A DNA stretch of 64,000 nt. It comes from Pseudomonas sp. MYb118. Its GTDB lineage: Bacteria > Pseudomonadota > Gammaproteobacteria > Pseudomonadales > Pseudomonadaceae. The stretch's first letter is position 1. Every line of letters starts with the position of its first letter. Where the stretch lies: contig NZ_JBFRXN010000003.1 in assembly GCF_040947875.1 (NCBI RefSeq), forward strand, positions 124,001 through 188,000. Direction: 5' to 3'. Positions 54,891-64,000 of this stretch are shown in pieces. Made by a program: the position numbers and the translations under genes. A model generated the notes under the pieces. It was not told where the DNA came from. It made no database searches and worked only from the letters and a program-made list of their open reading frames with translations.

Positions 54891-55015
54891 GACACATATA
54901 AGACGAGCCTTTCAAGATGTATTGAAACTTTTTATCTGGCGCTTGCCGCTAGGTCTGCCAAGCGCTTTTTGCTAAGGTGTCGGCAACTCAACAAGACCAA
55001 TCACGAGGTGTCTGC

Positions 55016-55657
55016 TTGATTAGGGTGCTAGTAGTCGATGACCATGATCTCGTTCGTACAGGCATTACACGGATGCTGGCTGACATCGACGGCCTGCAAG
55101 TGGTCGGCCAGGCGGAGTCCGGGGAAGAGTCCCTGCTCAAGGCGCGTGAGTTGAAACCCGATGTGGTGCTGATGGACGTGAAGATGCCTGGCATCGGCGG
55201 TCTGGAAGCCACCCGAAAGTTGTTGCGCAGCCACCCCGATATCAAGGTGGTCGCGGTCACGGTGTGCGAGGAAGACCCGTTCCCCACCCGACTGCTGCAA
55301 GCCGGCGCCGCCGGTTACCTGACCAAGGGCGCGGGCTTGCCGGAAATGGTCCAGGCCATTCGCCTGGTGTTCGCCGGGCAACGCTACATCAGCCCGCAGA
55401 TCGCCCAGCAACTGGCGATCAAATCCTTCCAGCCGACCAACGATTCGCCGTTCGATGCCTTGTCCGAGCGGGAAATCCAGATTGCCCTGATGATCGTCGG
55501 CTGCCAGAAAGTGCAGATCATTTCCGACAAGTTGTGCCTGTCGCCCAAAACCGTAAACACCTACCGTTACCGAATTTTCGAAAAGCTTTCGATCAGCAGC
55601 GATGTCGAGTTGACGCTGCTGGCGGTTCGTCACGGCATGGTTGATGCCAGCCTCTGA
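55016..55657 (+). CDS. gacA: Global response regulator GacA
   Basis: 213 residues from the TTG at 55016, giving [20 protein letters not shown] and the exact length of Pseudomonas GacA; an upstream in-frame ATG at 54977 would add 13 unrelated residues. Receiver with Asp in [13 protein letters not shown] (residue ~54) and a LuxR-type HTH ([36 protein letters not shown]). Phosphorylated by GacS, it activates rsm small RNA genes and so secondary metabolism and biofilm traits. The residue near 105, in GYLTKGAG, and [17 protein letters not shown] fit the family. uvrC follows after 2 bp. Confidence 0.96.
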   Translation: MIRVLVVDDHDLVRTGITRMLADIDGLQVVGQAESGEESLLKARELKPDVVLMDVKMPGIGGLEATRKLLRSHPDIKVVAVTVCEEDPFPTRLLQAGAAGYLTKGAGLPEMVQAIRLVFAGQRYISPQIAQQLAIKSFQPTNDSPFDALSEREIQIALMIVGCQKVQIISDKLCLSPKTVNTYRYRIFEKLSISSDVELTLLAVRHGMVDASL

Positions 55658-55659
55658 AA

Positions 55660-57483
55660 ATGACCGAAACCTTTGATCCAAGCGCGTTCCTGTCGACCGT
55701 CAGTGGACGCCCCGGCGTCTACCGCATGTTCGACAGCGAGGCGCGTCTGCTCTATGTCGGCAAGGCCAAGAACCTCAAGAATCGCCTGTCGAGTTACTTC
55801 CGCAAGACGGGCCTGGCCCCCAAGACCGCCGCGCTGGTGGCGCGTATCGCCCAGGTCGAAACGACGATCACGTCCAATGAAACCGAAGCCCTGTTGCTCG
55901 AGCAGACGCTGATCAAGGAATGGCGTCCGCCGTACAACATCCTGCTGCGCGATGACAAATCCTACCCGTACGTGTTTTTGTCCGACGGCCAGTTCCCACG
56001 CCTGAGCATTCATCGCGGGGCGAAGAAGGCCAAGGGCAAATACTTCGGCCCCTATCCCAGCGCCGGGGCGATCCGCGAAAGCCTGAGCCTGCTGCAAAAG
56101 ACCTTTTTCGTCCGCCAGTGCGAGGACAGCTACTACAAGAACCGCACGCGCCCGTGCCTGCAATACCAGATCAAGCGCTGCAAGGCGCCTTGCGTCGGGT
56201 TGGTGGAGCCCAAGGTGTACGCCGAAGACGTGCGCCACTCGGTGATGTTTCTCGAAGGGCGCAGCAATGCCCTGACCGACGAATTGTCGGCGGGCATGGA
56301 AGAGGCGGCGATCAACCTCGAATTCGAGCGCGCCGCCGAACTGCGTGACCAGATCGGCCTGCTGCGCCGGGTCCAGGATCAGCAGAGCATGGAAGGCGGC
56401 TCGGGCGATGTCGACGTGATCGCTGCGTTCGTCAACCCGGGCGGCGCCTGCGTGCATCTGATCAGCGTGCGCGGCGGCCGGGTGCTGGGCAGCAAGAACT
56501 TCTTTCCGCAGGTGGGTATTGAAGAGGACGTCTCCGAAGTCATGGCGGCGTTTCTCGGCCAGTACTTCGTCAGCAGTCCCGAGCGGGACTTGCCGAGCGA
56601 ACTGATCGTCAACGTGGTTCACGAAGACTTCCCCGCGCTGATCGAGGCCATTCACGAGCTGCGCGGTCGCGAACTGACCATCAGCCACCGGGTGCGTGGC
56701 ACGCGGGCACGCTGGCAACAACTGGCGGTGACCAACGCCGAACAGGCCCTGGGCGCACGCCTGGCCAACCGCCAACACGTGGCCGCGCGTTTCGACGCCC
56801 TGGCCGAAGTGCTGAACCTGGATGAACCGCCGCAGCGCCTTGAGTGCTACGACATCAGCCACTCCAGCGGCGAAGCCACCGTGGCCTCCTGCGTGGTGTT
56901 CGGCCCGGAAGGCCCGATCAAGGGTGATTACCGACGCTATAACATCGAAGGCGTGACCGCCGGCGATGACTACGCGGCGATGCACCAGGCGCTGACCCGC
57001 CGCTTCAGCAAACTGAAGGACGGGGAGGGCAAGCTGCCCGACATCCTCCTGGTGGACGGCGGCAAGGGCCAGTTGTCCATGGCCCGCGACGTGCTCAACG
57101 AGCTGGCGGTGCCGGACCTGATCCTGCTCGGCGTGGCCAAGGGCGCTACGCGCAAGGCCGGTTTCGAAACCCTGTACCTCAACGATGCCGCCCACGAATT
57201 CACCCTGCGCGGCGATTCCCCGGCGCTGCACCTGATCCAGCAGATCCGCGACGAGGCCCACCGGTTCGCCATCACCGGCCACCGCGCACGCCGTGGCAAA
57301 ACCCGCCGCACGTCTACACTCGAAGGCGTTGCGGGGGTAGGGCCGACGCGTCGGCGCGACTTGTTGAAACATTTTGGTGGATTGCAGGAGCTGTCTCGTG
57401 CCAGCATCGAAGAAATCGCCAAAGCCCCCGGGATCAGTAAAAAGCTCGCAGAGTTGATTTATGCAAATCTGCACAGCGAGTAG
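55660..57483 (+). CDS. uvrC: Excinuclease ABC subunit C
   Basis: 607 residues. GIY-YIG nuclease domain ([27 protein letters not shown]), UVR motif ([28 protein letters not shown]) near residue 210, the RNase H-like C-terminal nuclease ([34 protein letters not shown]) and a terminal helix-hairpin-helix pair ([20 protein letters not shown]). It incises on both sides of a lesion in nucleotide excision repair with UvrB. The gacA(uvrY)-uvrC-pgsA order is conserved across gammaproteobacteria. Confidence 0.97.
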   Translation: MTETFDPSAFLSTVSGRPGVYRMFDSEARLLYVGKAKNLKNRLSSYFRKTGLAPKTAALVARIAQVETTITSNETEALLLEQTLIKEWRPPYNILLRDDKSYPYVFLSDGQFPRLSIHRGAKKAKGKYFGPYPSAGAIRESLSLLQKTFFVRQCEDSYYKNRTRPCLQYQIKRCKAPCVGLVEPKVYAEDVRHSVMFLEGRSNALTDELSAGMEEAAINLEFERAAELRDQIGLLRRVQDQQSMEGGSGDVDVIAAFVNPGGACVHLISVRGGRVLGSKNFFPQVGIEEDVSEVMAAFLGQYFVSSPERDLPSELIVNVVHEDFPALIEAIHELRGRELTISHRVRGTRARWQQLAVTNAEQALGARLANRQHVAARFDALAEVLNLDEPPQRLECYDISHSSGEATVASCVVFGPEGPIKGDYRRYNIEGVTAGDDYAAMHQALTRRFSKLKDGEGKLPDILLVDGGKGQLSMARDVLNELAVPDLILLGVAKGATRKAGFETLYLNDAAHEFTLRGDSPALHLIQQIRDEAHRFAITGHRARRGKTRRTSTLEGVAGVGPTRRRDLLKHFGGLQELSRASIEEIAKAPGISKKLAELIYANLHSE

Positions 57484-57515
57484 AATGCCCCCTCACCTCG
57501 TAGCCAGTTGTGCCG

Positions 57516-58076
57516 ATGAATATCCCTAATCTGATTACCGTTCTACGCGTCCTGCTTATTCCGATCTTCATTTTACTGTTCTACCTGCCTTACCAATGGA
57601 GCTACGCGGCCTCCGCCTCGGTCTTCGCCTTTGCTGCCGCCACCGACTGGCTGGACGGCTACCTGGCGCGCCGCCTGGAGCAAAGCACGCCCTTCGGCGC
57701 GTTCCTTGACCCGGTAGCGGACAAACTGATGGTCGCCGTGGCCCTGGTGCTGCTGGTGCAGGAACACGGCAACCTGTGGCTGACGCTGCCGGCAGCGGTG
57801 ATCATCGGCCGCGAAATCGTCGTCTCGGCCCTGCGCGAATGGATGGCCGAAATCGGCGCCCGTGCCCACGTCGCCGTCTCCAACCTGGGCAAATGGAAAA
57901 CCGCCGCGCAAATGCTCGCGCTGGTCATCCTGCTGGCCAACCCGTCGCACTTCACCTTCTGGGTGCTGCTGGGCTACGTCTTGCTGATGATCTCCGCCGG
58001 CCTGACCCTGTGGTCGATGGTCCAATACCTGCGCGCCGCCTGGCCACATCTGAAGATCGACGTGGAAAAGAAATAA
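57516..58076 (+). CDS. pgsA: CDP-diacylglycerol-glycerol-3-phosphate 3-phosphatidyltransferase
   Basis: 186 residues from the ATG at 57516 ([19 protein letters not shown]). CDP-alcohol phosphotransferase motif D-x2-D-G-x2-A-R-x8-G-x3-D-x3-[21 protein letters not shown] followed by [11 protein letters not shown]. Four to five membrane helices. It makes phosphatidylglycerol phosphate, the precursor of PG and cardiolipin, in the inner membrane. Confidence 0.97.
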   Translation: MNIPNLITVLRVLLIPIFILLFYLPYQWSYAASASVFAFAAATDWLDGYLARRLEQSTPFGAFLDPVADKLMVAVALVLLVQEHGNLWLTLPAAVIIGREIVVSALREWMAEIGARAHVAVSNLGKWKTAAQMLALVILLANPSHFTFWVLLGYVLLMISAGLTLWSMVQYLRAAWPHLKIDVEKK

Positions 58077-58096
58077 AACTTTTTTGAATCAAGGGC

Positions 58097-58124
58097 TTGA
58101 CGGGGCTTCTGGATTCTATAAAAT
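58097..58124 (+). promoter_or_regulatory. tRNA-Gly promoter
   Basis: TTGACG (58097-58102) and TAAAAT (58119-58124) with 16-bp spacing lie 15 bp upstream of the mature tRNA 5' end. Confidence 0.7.
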
Positions 58125-58139
58125 GCGCCACACCAAGAC

Positions 58140-58215
<76 letters not shown>

Positions 58216-58251
58216 AACATAGCATTGCAGCTTTCGCTGTAATGATCGTAG

Positions 58252-58275
58252 AAAGGACCTTCGGGTCCTTTTTTC
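58252..58275 (+). terminator. Factor-independent terminator after tRNA-Gly
   Basis: AAAGGACC (58252-58259), loop TTCG, GGTCCTTT followed by further T residues: a compact terminator 37 bp behind the tRNA. Confidence 0.88.
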
Positions 58276-58403
58276 GTTTCTGTTCATCGTGGGCCGTTGA
58301 AGGTCATGCCTTAAGGTGGCAGTGATCATTTACAGCATTACGCTGGATTGGCGCTGTAACAATTTCGGATGTATGTGCGGCTGCTGATACAGAAGAAGGG
58401 CAT

Positions 58404-58437
58404 TATACTTTGGCAAATTTTGTCAAAACGGGACAAA
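58404..58437 (+). promoter_or_regulatory. parDE promoter -10 and operator
   Basis: TATACT (58404-58409) is a good -10 box. TTTGTC (58419-58424) and GACAAA (58432-58437) form a perfect 6-bp inverted repeat around the start of transcription and just before the ATG at 58441, where the ParD ribbon-helix-helix protein would repress its own operon. No clear -35. Confidence 0.6.
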
Positions 58438-58440
58438 GCC

Positions 58441-58677
58441 ATGAGTACCATGAACGTCTCCCTGCCGGACGCCCTCAAGTCATTTGTCGATGATCAGGTA
58501 AGTCTGCGTGGTTACAGCACTAGTAGTGAATACGTCAGGGAGCTGATTCGCAAGGATCAGGATCGCCAGCATCTGCGCGGCTTGCTGATGGCCGGGGCTG
58601 CCTCGGCATCTATGGACGTCGCGGATCGTGATTACTTCGACTCCTTGCGTGCACGGGTGAGAACCGCTCAAGGATGA
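58441..58677 (+). CDS. parD: ParD-type antitoxin (ribbon-helix-helix)
   Basis: 78 residues from the ATG at 58441 (MSTMNVSLPDALKSFVDDQV). The N-terminal beta strand and helices match ParD/CopG antitoxins (SLPDALKSFVDDQVSLRGYSTSSEYVRELIRKDQ), with an extended C-terminus (~45-78) that would wrap the toxin. Overlaps the toxin start by 4 bp (ATGA), the usual coupled layout. It should repress its promoter together with the toxin. Confidence 0.9.
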   Translation: MSTMNVSLPDALKSFVDDQVSLRGYSTSSEYVRELIRKDQDRQHLRGLLMAGAASASMDVADRDYFDSLRARVRTAQG

Positions 58678-59003
58678 AGGCTAAACCCGTCATCCCGCGC
58701 GCCTTGGCTGGGCAGGATGTCGAGGAATCCATTCGTTATTACCTTCACGAGAAAGCTGAGCAAGCGGCACTGGATTTCATTGACGACTTGGAGCGTGCCT
58801 ATGCCCATATCGGTCGTCATCCAGCCTCAGGTATCTCTCGCTATTCCCATGAGCTCGAATTGCCTGGGTTGCTTTGCTGGCCTTTGAGGCGCTATCCCTA
58901 CCTGGTGTTTTACATAGAGCGTGATGATCACATCGACGTCTGGCGCGTTCTGCATGGATCGCGGGATATTCCGGAGTGGTTGACCGATAGTCATGACGCT
59001 TGA
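58674..59003 (+). CDS. parE: ParE-type toxin (RelE/ParE superfamily)
   Basis: 109 residues (MKAKPVIPRALAGQDVEESI). Pattern of ParE: RALAGQDVEESIRYYLHEKAEQAALDFIDDLERAYAHI, GRHPASGISRYSHELELPGLLCWPL, RRYPYLVFYIERDDHIDVWRVLHGSRDIPEWL. ParE toxins inhibit DNA gyrase or, in relatives, cleave mRNA. The module sits next to tRNA-Gly and convergent with a LacI gene whose stop codon is 2 bp away. Complete and apparently intact. Confidence 0.9.
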   Translation: MKAKPVIPRALAGQDVEESIRYYLHEKAEQAALDFIDDLERAYAHIGRHPASGISRYSHELELPGLLCWPLRRYPYLVFYIERDDHIDVWRVLHGSRDIPEWLTDSHDA

Positions 59004-59004
59004 G

Positions 59005-60018
59005 TTAGATGAATGTGTTCTTTTGTCCTGACGGGGCCGCCGAGCTTTTACGTATCGTCAGCTCAAAAGGCAGGATCACATGCTGCTGTGGATTGGTCTT
59101 TTTCTCGATCAGGTTGATCAGCATTTCCACGGCCTGGCGGCCAAAGCCTTCGGCTGGCTGAGCAATCGTGGTCAGTGGCGGATCGCAGTAATGTGCCAAT
59201 GGAATGTCATCGAATCCCACCAGAGAGATATCTTCAGGCACGCGCAGGCCTGCTTCCTTGATGCGCTTGAGCGCACCAATGGCCATCTCGTCATTCTCAC
59301 AAAACAGCGCTGTAGGGCGGTCTTGCATCGTCAGCAGGGAGGCGGCGCCATCGTAGCCCGCGCGTAAGCTGAAGTCGCCGTGGCAAATAATCGTCGGGTC
59401 GGTGGGGATGCCTGCCTGATCCAGGGCGGCCAGGTAACCCGCGACACGATCCTGCGTCAGGGGACTACTTTTAGGGCCCTTGATCAGGCCTATCCGGCGA
59501 TGGCCCAGACTGATCAAGTGTTCGGTCATGGCCTTGGCGGCCGCATGGTTGTCGAGGCTGATGGTGGGGTGTCGTCCGCCCTTGATGACTTCACAGGCAT
59601 TGACCATCGGTGGGGGCTCAGCGCTGTCGGCCGGGAAGGGGTCGTAGGCGCGCAACTGAATCACACCATCGGCCTGGTGTGCGTAGACCAGATCGGCAAA
59701 CTCACGCTCGATGTCTTCGCGGCCTTGGGTATCGCACAGCAGCAGTCGGTAACCGGCGGCTTGGGCAGCCAGTTGTGCGCCGCTGATCACGCGGGCGAAA
59801 AAAGTATTGGCAATTTTCGGAACCAGGATCACCAGGTTGGCCGTGCGCCGTGAACGGAACTGTACGGCCATCAGGTTGGGGCGATAACCCGCTTGTTCGA
59901 CGGCGGCGTTGACCTTGTCCCGGGTAGCCTGGCGCACGCAGTCGGGTGATTTCAGGGTGCGCGATACGGTAGCCACCGAGACACCGGCGAGCCGGGCAAC
60001 TTCACGAATATTGGACAA
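59005..60018 (-). CDS. LacI-family transcriptional regulator
   Basis: 337 residues from a TTG at 60018 (coding LSNIREVARLAGVS; GAGG 6-7 bp upstream). The frame is open to 60135 but LacI proteins normally start a few residues before the HTH. HTH: IREVARLAGVSVATVSRTLKS; hinge RPNLMAVQFRSRRTANLVILVP; then a periplasmic-binding-protein-like sensor domain ending FELTIRKSS. It very probably represses the divergent sugar operon through the palindrome at 60138-60161 and may autoregulate. The inducer is unknown. Confidence 0.9.
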   Translation of the reverse strand: MSNIREVARLAGVSVATVSRTLKSPDCVRQATRDKVNAAVEQAGYRPNLMAVQFRSRRTANLVILVPKIANTFFARVISGAQLAAQAAGYRLLLCDTQGREDIEREFADLVYAHQADGVIQLRAYDPFPADSAEPPPMVNACEVIKGGRHPTISLDNHAAAKAMTEHLISLGHRRIGLIKGPKSSPLTQDRVAGYLAALDQAGIPTDPTIICHGDFSLRAGYDGAASLLTMQDRPTALFCENDEMAIGALKRIKEAGLRVPEDISLVGFDDIPLAHYCDPPLTTIAQPAEGFGRQAVEMLINLIEKKTNPQQHVILPFELTIRKSSAAPSGQKNTFI

Positions 60019-60137
60019 AAGCACCTCATCTTCAAACTCTGCGTCGGGCGAGCTTAACAGCAGCTCGGTCGTCACTGAAATCTTTGCAGCTGCCGTTTCT
60101 GATTTGACAGCCTGCGGGGCAGCGCATAAATTCACGG

Positions 60138-60161
60138 AAAAATGTAACCGGTTACATTTTT
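60138..60161. promoter_or_regulatory. LacI-family operator, perfect 24-bp palindrome
   Basis: AAAAATGTAACC followed by its exact reverse complement. The core TGTAACCGGTTACA has the central CG and the half-site form typical of LacI/GalR operators and lies between the divergent regulator and oxidoreductase genes. Confidence 0.88.
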
Positions 60162-60204
60162 CTTCAGGCAGCCATTCAGCGGGCTCGAACAGAGAAGATC
60201 AGTG

Positions 60205-61371
60205 ATGAGCGCAGTGATACCTAAAATAAGAATGGGCTTTGTCGGTGGAGGAGAGGGGTCGTTCATCGCCCAGGCCCATCGTCAGGCTGCGGGGCTCGAT
60301 GGGCGCTTTGAGTTGGTGTGCGGTGCATTCAGTCGCGACGCGCAGAATAACCTGCGCACGGGTAGTCAACTGGGGCTGGCGCCATCGCGTTGCTACAGCA
60401 CCTGGCAGTTGATGCTGGAGACAGAGCAGGCGCTGCCGGCCGAGCAGCGCATGGAACTGCTGGTGATTGTCACCCCCAATCATCTGCATGCGCCGGTAGC
60501 CAGCGAAGCCTTGGCCGCTGGCTTCCATGTGTTCAGCGAGAAGCCTGCGGCGTTGAACCTGGCGGAACTGCGAGCTTTACAAACCCGCTTGCACAACAGC
60601 GACCGGCTCTATGGTTTGGCTCACACGTACCTGGGTTACCCCATGGTCTGGCAGGCGCGGGAAATGGTGCGCGGCGGCGTAATCGGCAGCGTGCGCAAGG
60701 TTCTGGTGGAGTATGCCCAGGGCTGGCTCAGCCAGGATGTGGCCGCGCAGGGCAACAAGCAGGCCGAGTGGCGGGGGCAGCCAGCGTTATCCGGGTTGGG
60801 TGGCTGCATCGGCGATATCGGCACCCATGCTTTTTCCTTGGCGGAGTTTGTGGCCGGTCAAGCTGTCACTCATTTGTGTGCCACCCTGGGTGTGCACATT
60901 GAAGGCCGTCAGTTGGATGACGACGCCTCCATGCTGTTCAAGATGGAGCAGGGCGCCAGTGGCGTGCTGATCGCCAGCCAGGTCTGTGCGGGCGAAGAGA
61001 ACCCGCTGAGCATTCGGATCTACGGCGACAAGGGCGGCCTCGAGTGGCGCCAGGAACAACCCGCCAGCCTGATTCATCGCTCACTGGACCAACCGATGCG
61101 CGTGTTGCGCTCCGGCACCGGGCAGCCGTGGTTGTGCGATGCCGCGACCCAGCGTATGCGCTTGCCCGCCGGCCACCCCGAAGGCTACCTGGAAGCCATG
61201 GCCAACCTGTATGGCGATTTTGCCCAGGCCATACGCGGGGAAGTCGAAGGCCATACCGCGCCCGGTGTGCCGGGGATCGAGACAGGCCTGCGGGGCATGG
61301 CGTTTATCGAGACAGCCATTGCCAGTCACAACAGTCATGCCAAGTGGACCCTCCTGGAGTGCAGCGTATGA
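60205..61371 (+). CDS. Gfo/Idh/MocA-family oxidoreductase
   Basis: 388 residues from the ATG at 60205. N-terminal Rossmann fold (IRMGFVGGGEGSFIAQAHRQAA), the HVFSEKPAALNLAEL motif with the EKP lysine near residue 110, and GGCIGDIGTHAFSLAEFV near residue 200 with the catalytic-type D/H. Members oxidise or reduce sugars, inositols or amino sugars with NAD(P). The long N-terminal signature GFVGGGEGSFIAQAHR is the subgroup paired with sugar isomerases of the AP-endonuclease-2 family, which is the next gene. First gene of the operon; stop overlaps the next ATG. Confidence 0.92.
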   Translation: MSAVIPKIRMGFVGGGEGSFIAQAHRQAAGLDGRFELVCGAFSRDAQNNLRTGSQLGLAPSRCYSTWQLMLETEQALPAEQRMELLVIVTPNHLHAPVASEALAAGFHVFSEKPAALNLAELRALQTRLHNSDRLYGLAHTYLGYPMVWQAREMVRGGVIGSVRKVLVEYAQGWLSQDVAAQGNKQAEWRGQPALSGLGGCIGDIGTHAFSLAEFVAGQAVTHLCATLGVHIEGRQLDDDASMLFKMEQGASGVLIASQVCAGEENPLSIRIYGDKGGLEWRQEQPASLIHRSLDQPMRVLRSGTGQPWLCDAATQRMRLPAGHPEGYLEAMANLYGDFAQAIRGEVEGHTAPGVPGIETGLRGMAFIETAIASHNSHAKWTLLECSV

Positions 61372-62444
61372 ACCAGCAGACAACTCAAGGCCTGCGTGGC
61401 CCTGGGATATTCCTGGCGCAGTTCATCGCTGATGAAGCGCCTTTTGACAACCTGGCCAGTATCGCCCAATGGGCCTCGTCCCAAGGCTACAAAGCGATCC
61501 AGCTGCCGACCCTTGGTACGCGCTATATCGACCTTGAACGCGCAGCCGAAAGCCAAAGTTATTGCGATGAACTGAAGGCCGTGTGCGCGGCTGCCGGGGT
61601 GGAAATCAGCGAGCTGTCGACTCACCTGCAAGGGCAATTAGTGGCCGTGCACCCGGCGTTCGATGCGCTGTTCGATGACTTCGCGCCGGTTCATCTGCGG
61701 GGCCGACCACAGGCGCGCACCGAGTGGGCGATCGAGCAATTGAAGCTGGCGGCGCGTGCAAGCAAGCGACTTGGCCTGACGGCGCACGCGACCTTTTCAG
61801 GCGCCTTGCTCTGGCCTTACATGTACCCCTGGCCACAGCGCCCCGCCGGTCTGGTGGAGCAGGGATTCGCCGAGCTGGCCAGGCGCTGGTTGCCAATTCT
61901 CGACTGCTTCGATGAGGCCGGTGTCGACCTGTGCTACGAAATTCACCCCGGTGAAGATCTGCATGACGGTGCTTCATTCGAGCGTTTTCTCGAGGCGGTC
62001 AACCATCATCCCCGCGCGGCCATCCTTTATGACCCCAGCCACTTGTTGCTTCAGCAAATGGACTACCTGGGGTTTATCGACCGTTACCACTCACGTATCC
62101 GCATGTTCCACGTCAAGGATGCGGAGTTACGACCCGATGCGCGCTCGGGTGTTTATGGCGGTTACCAGGGCTGGGTCGAACGCCCGGGACGGTTCCGTTC
62201 ACTGGGGGATGGCCAGATCGACTTCAAGTCGATTTTCAGCAAGCTCACCCAATACGGCTTCACCGGCTGGGCGGTGCTCGAATGGGAATGCTGCCTGAAA
62301 GATTCCGCCCAGGGCGCCGCTGAAGGCGCAGCGTTCATTCGCGAACACATGATTACCCGAAGCCAAAAGGCCTTTGACGACTTTGTCAGCGTCGCCAGCG
62401 ATGTGGCTTCCAACCGGCGTTTGCTCGGATTGCCTGACGCCTGA
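61368..62444 (+). CDS. Sugar phosphate isomerase/epimerase-like TIM-barrel protein
   Basis: 358 residues, ATG overlapping the upstream stop (ATGA). Xylose isomerase-like TIM barrel (AP endonuclease family 2): FDNLASIAQWASSQGYKAIQLPT, GLTAHATFSGALLWPY, metal ligands expected in LCYEIHPGEDLHDG (Glu ~185), ILYDPSHLLLQ (Asp/His ~222) and RIRMFHVKDAELRPDARSG (His/Asp ~253), and AVLEWECCLKD (Glu ~310). It likely isomerises or dehydrates the keto-sugar made by the oxidoreductase. Substrate unknown. Confidence 0.9.
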   Translation: MNQQTTQGLRGPGIFLAQFIADEAPFDNLASIAQWASSQGYKAIQLPTLGTRYIDLERAAESQSYCDELKAVCAAAGVEISELSTHLQGQLVAVHPAFDALFDDFAPVHLRGRPQARTEWAIEQLKLAARASKRLGLTAHATFSGALLWPYMYPWPQRPAGLVEQGFAELARRWLPILDCFDEAGVDLCYEIHPGEDLHDGASFERFLEAVNHHPRAAILYDPSHLLLQQMDYLGFIDRYHSRIRMFHVKDAELRPDARSGVYGGYQGWVERPGRFRSLGDGQIDFKSIFSKLTQYGFTGWAVLEWECCLKDSAQGAAEGAAFIREHMITRSQKAFDDFVSVASDVASNRRLLGLPDA

Positions 62445-62486
62445 GTTTCACCTCTTTCCTTCAATAACAATAAGACGGAGGCTGTT

Positions 62487-63737
62487 ATGACGTGGATGAG
62501 TGCGCGCTTGAGCGCCATGATGTTTATGCAGTTTTTTATCTGGGGTGGCTGGTTCGTCACGCTGGGCACATTTTTGTCCAGCCAGTTAGGCGCCACCGGA
62601 GGCCAGATCGGCATGGCGTTTTCGACTCAGTCCTGGGGCGCGATCATTGCTCCGTTCGTGATCGGGCTGATCGCTGACCGTTTCTTCAACGCCGAACGCA
62701 TTTTGGCGGTGCTGCATCTGGTCGGGGCGGTGTTGCTCTATCAGCTCTATCGGGCCTCGGATTTTGCCGCGTTCTATCCCTACGTGCTGGCGTACATGAT
62801 GATCTATATGCCGACCCTGGCACTGGTCAACTCCGTTGCCTTCCGGCAGATGCGCGACCCGGCCCTGGAGTTCTCGCGCATTCGGGTGTGGGGCACCGTG
62901 GGCTGGATTGTCGCCGGTGTGGTGATCAGTTTTGTCTTTGCCTGGGACTCGAAAGCCGCGATTGCCAGCGGTGGCCTGCGCAACACCTTCCTGATGGCTG
63001 CGCTGGCGTCTCTGGTGCTGGGCGTCTACAGCTTCACGCTGCCGAATACCGCGCCGCTCAAAGCGGAGCAAACGCGAACCGGCTTCAGGCAGATGCTCGG
63101 CCTCGATGCCCTGGGCCTTTTGAAAGACCGCAGTTACCTGGTGTTTTTCATTGCGTCGATCCTGATCTGCATCCCGCTGGCGTTCTATTACCAGAATGCC
63201 AACCCTTTTCTGGCCGACATCGGCATGACCAATCCTACGGCGAAGATGACCATCGGGCAGGTCTCCGAAGTCCTGTTCATGCTTTTGCTGCCTCTGTTCA
63301 TTCATCGCTTCGGGATCAAGATTGCCTTGTTGATGGGCATGCTCGCGTGGGCCCTGCGCTACGTGTTGTTTGCCTACGGTAACAACGCCGACCTGGCCTT
63401 CATGCTGTTCACCGGTATCGCCCTGCACGGCATCTGCTACGACTTTTTCTTTGTGTCCGGGCAGATCTACACCGATGCAAAAACCCCGGAGCGTTTCAGG
63501 AGTTCGGCGCAGGGATTGATTACCCTGGCCACCTACGGCGTGGGCATGCTGGTCGGCTTCTGGGTCGCGGGCCACATCTCCGATTATTACGCCACTGCGG
63601 CGGGTCATCAGTGGCAGAGCATCTGGTTGTTCCCGGCGTTCTTTTCCCTGGCCGTGGTGCTGGTATTCATGTTCGCCTTTCGTGATGCACAACCCGCGCC
63701 GCCAGCGTCTGCCAAGGAGCGATCGGCGACGAGTTGA
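62487..63737 (+). CDS. MFS permease, nucleoside/H+ symporter (NupG/XapB-like) type
   Basis: 416 residues with about 12 membrane helices; GGAGG before the ATG. NHS-type pattern: MMFMQFFIWGGWFVTLGTFL in helix 1, FVIGLIADRFFNAERILAVLHL, PTLALVNSVAFRQMRDP, FSRIRVWGTVGWIVAG near residue 130, and the late LHGICYDFFFVSGQIYTD and RSSAQGLITLATYGVG. This family imports nucleosides in enterobacteria, but its members also appear in sugar-derivative operons such as this one, where it presumably imports the substrate of the two enzymes upstream. Last gene of the operon. Confidence 0.9.
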   Translation: MTWMSARLSAMMFMQFFIWGGWFVTLGTFLSSQLGATGGQIGMAFSTQSWGAIIAPFVIGLIADRFFNAERILAVLHLVGAVLLYQLYRASDFAAFYPYVLAYMMIYMPTLALVNSVAFRQMRDPALEFSRIRVWGTVGWIVAGVVISFVFAWDSKAAIASGGLRNTFLMAALASLVLGVYSFTLPNTAPLKAEQTRTGFRQMLGLDALGLLKDRSYLVFFIASILICIPLAFYYQNANPFLADIGMTNPTAKMTIGQVSEVLFMLLLPLFIHRFGIKIALLMGMLAWALRYVLFAYGNNADLAFMLFTGIALHGICYDFFFVSGQIYTDAKTPERFRSSAQGLITLATYGVGMLVGFWVAGHISDYYATAAGHQWQSIWLFPAFFSLAVVLVFMFAFRDAQPAPPASAKERSATS

Positions 63738-64000
63738 TGTCAACCCCCGCTGGGAAATGACGATGGGCGGGGCTGGAAAAGCCGGATGGCGAATCGGATG
63801 TTCTTCAGACCCCGCGTCAGCCTTATTCCCAGCGCTCGGTGGCGGCATCGCACTGTCAATCAGCGAACGAAAACTCAGTTTGTTGAGTCGCTTTGAACGG
63901 CTGCCTGCCTTTGGGTAATGCCATTGGACGATGGCTTTTCGTCGTTTCAACTTCGGGAATCTGCAGTTGCTTCAACACTCCGGCGCGAGCAAGCTCACTC
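63738..64000. other. Non-coding tail with a degenerate REP at the window edge
   Basis: No convincing gene start or stop. The last 26 bases (GCGCGAGCAAGCTCACTC) resemble the right half of a REP with a C-to-A change and are cut by the window end. Confidence 0.5.

Noticed and set aside
54977..55015. Start of gacA at the upstream in-frame ATG
   Set aside because: It adds 13 residues absent from GacA proteins; the TTG at 55016 gives the exact known length and is preceded by CGAGGTG.
63738..64000. A possible further gene at the right edge
   Set aside because: No start with a ribosome-binding site, no recognisable protein; frames present are short or antisense to the MFS gene.

Overview
The window is chromosomal DNA of a fluorescent pseudomonad (Pseudomonas fluorescens group or close relative). 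The evidence is the complete polyol operon mtlR/mtlEFGKDYZ, the gacA-uvrC-pgsA-tRNA-Gly block, an OprD-type porin, DUF1652 and DUF2790 proteins, and very many copies of the GTGGGAGCGAGC...GCTCGCGA REP/REPIN element. GC content is high throughout; the IS3 copy and the gene at 50292-51194 look less GC-rich.

Layout. 1-9.0 kb: 5' end of a Ku gene (minus strand), a small secreted protein, a PQQ-type sugar dehydrogenase, a GNAT / RimK-like ATP-grasp / CorA-like cassette, an ilvA gene behind a leader-peptide attenuator, two small pseudomonad-type proteins and an OprD porin. 9.0-19.5 kb: a four-unit REPIN tandem array and the mannitol/arabitol catabolic operon with its AraC-type activator; REPINs sit at three internal operon junctions. 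19.5-22.3 kb: a PI-PLC-like protein and a glycosyltransferase. 22-38 kb: a large signalling region: a receiver protein, a triple-receiver hybrid kinase, CheR, CheB, a receiver-kinase and another receiver, then a KaiC-like ATPase (frameshifted) co-transcribed with a hybrid kinase, and a TPR protein. An orphan Tc-toxin C/RHS gene and an IS3-family element sit in the middle of this region, inside a split REP array.

38-44.4 kb: a (R)-3-hydroxybutyrate/acetoacetate catabolic operon (permease, dehydrogenase, acetoacetyl-CoA synthetase) behind a sigma-54 promoter, next to its enhancer-binding activator, with two matching inverted repeats as candidate enhancer sites. 44.5-50 kb: the yejABEF peptide ABC transporter. 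50-54.9 kb: an unknown jelly-roll-like protein, a parvulin, a lipase, and a DAHP synthase preceded by a striking aromatic-residue leader-peptide region. 55-58.2 kb: gacA, uvrC, pgsA, tRNA-Gly. 58.4-64 kb: a ParDE module, then a LacI-regulated operon (oxidoreductase, TIM-barrel isomerase, MFS permease) for an unidentified sugar or polyol.

Most notable: two leader-peptide systems (Ile/Thr upstream of ilvA; Phe/Tyr/Trp upstream of DAHP synthase, apparently with two tandem aromatic-rich ORFs), the paired enhancer sites of the 3-hydroxybutyrate operon, an orphan TccC-like toxin at a REP-array breakpoint, and single-frameshift lesions in mtlR and the KaiC-like gene. I saw no CRISPR array, rRNA or prophage.
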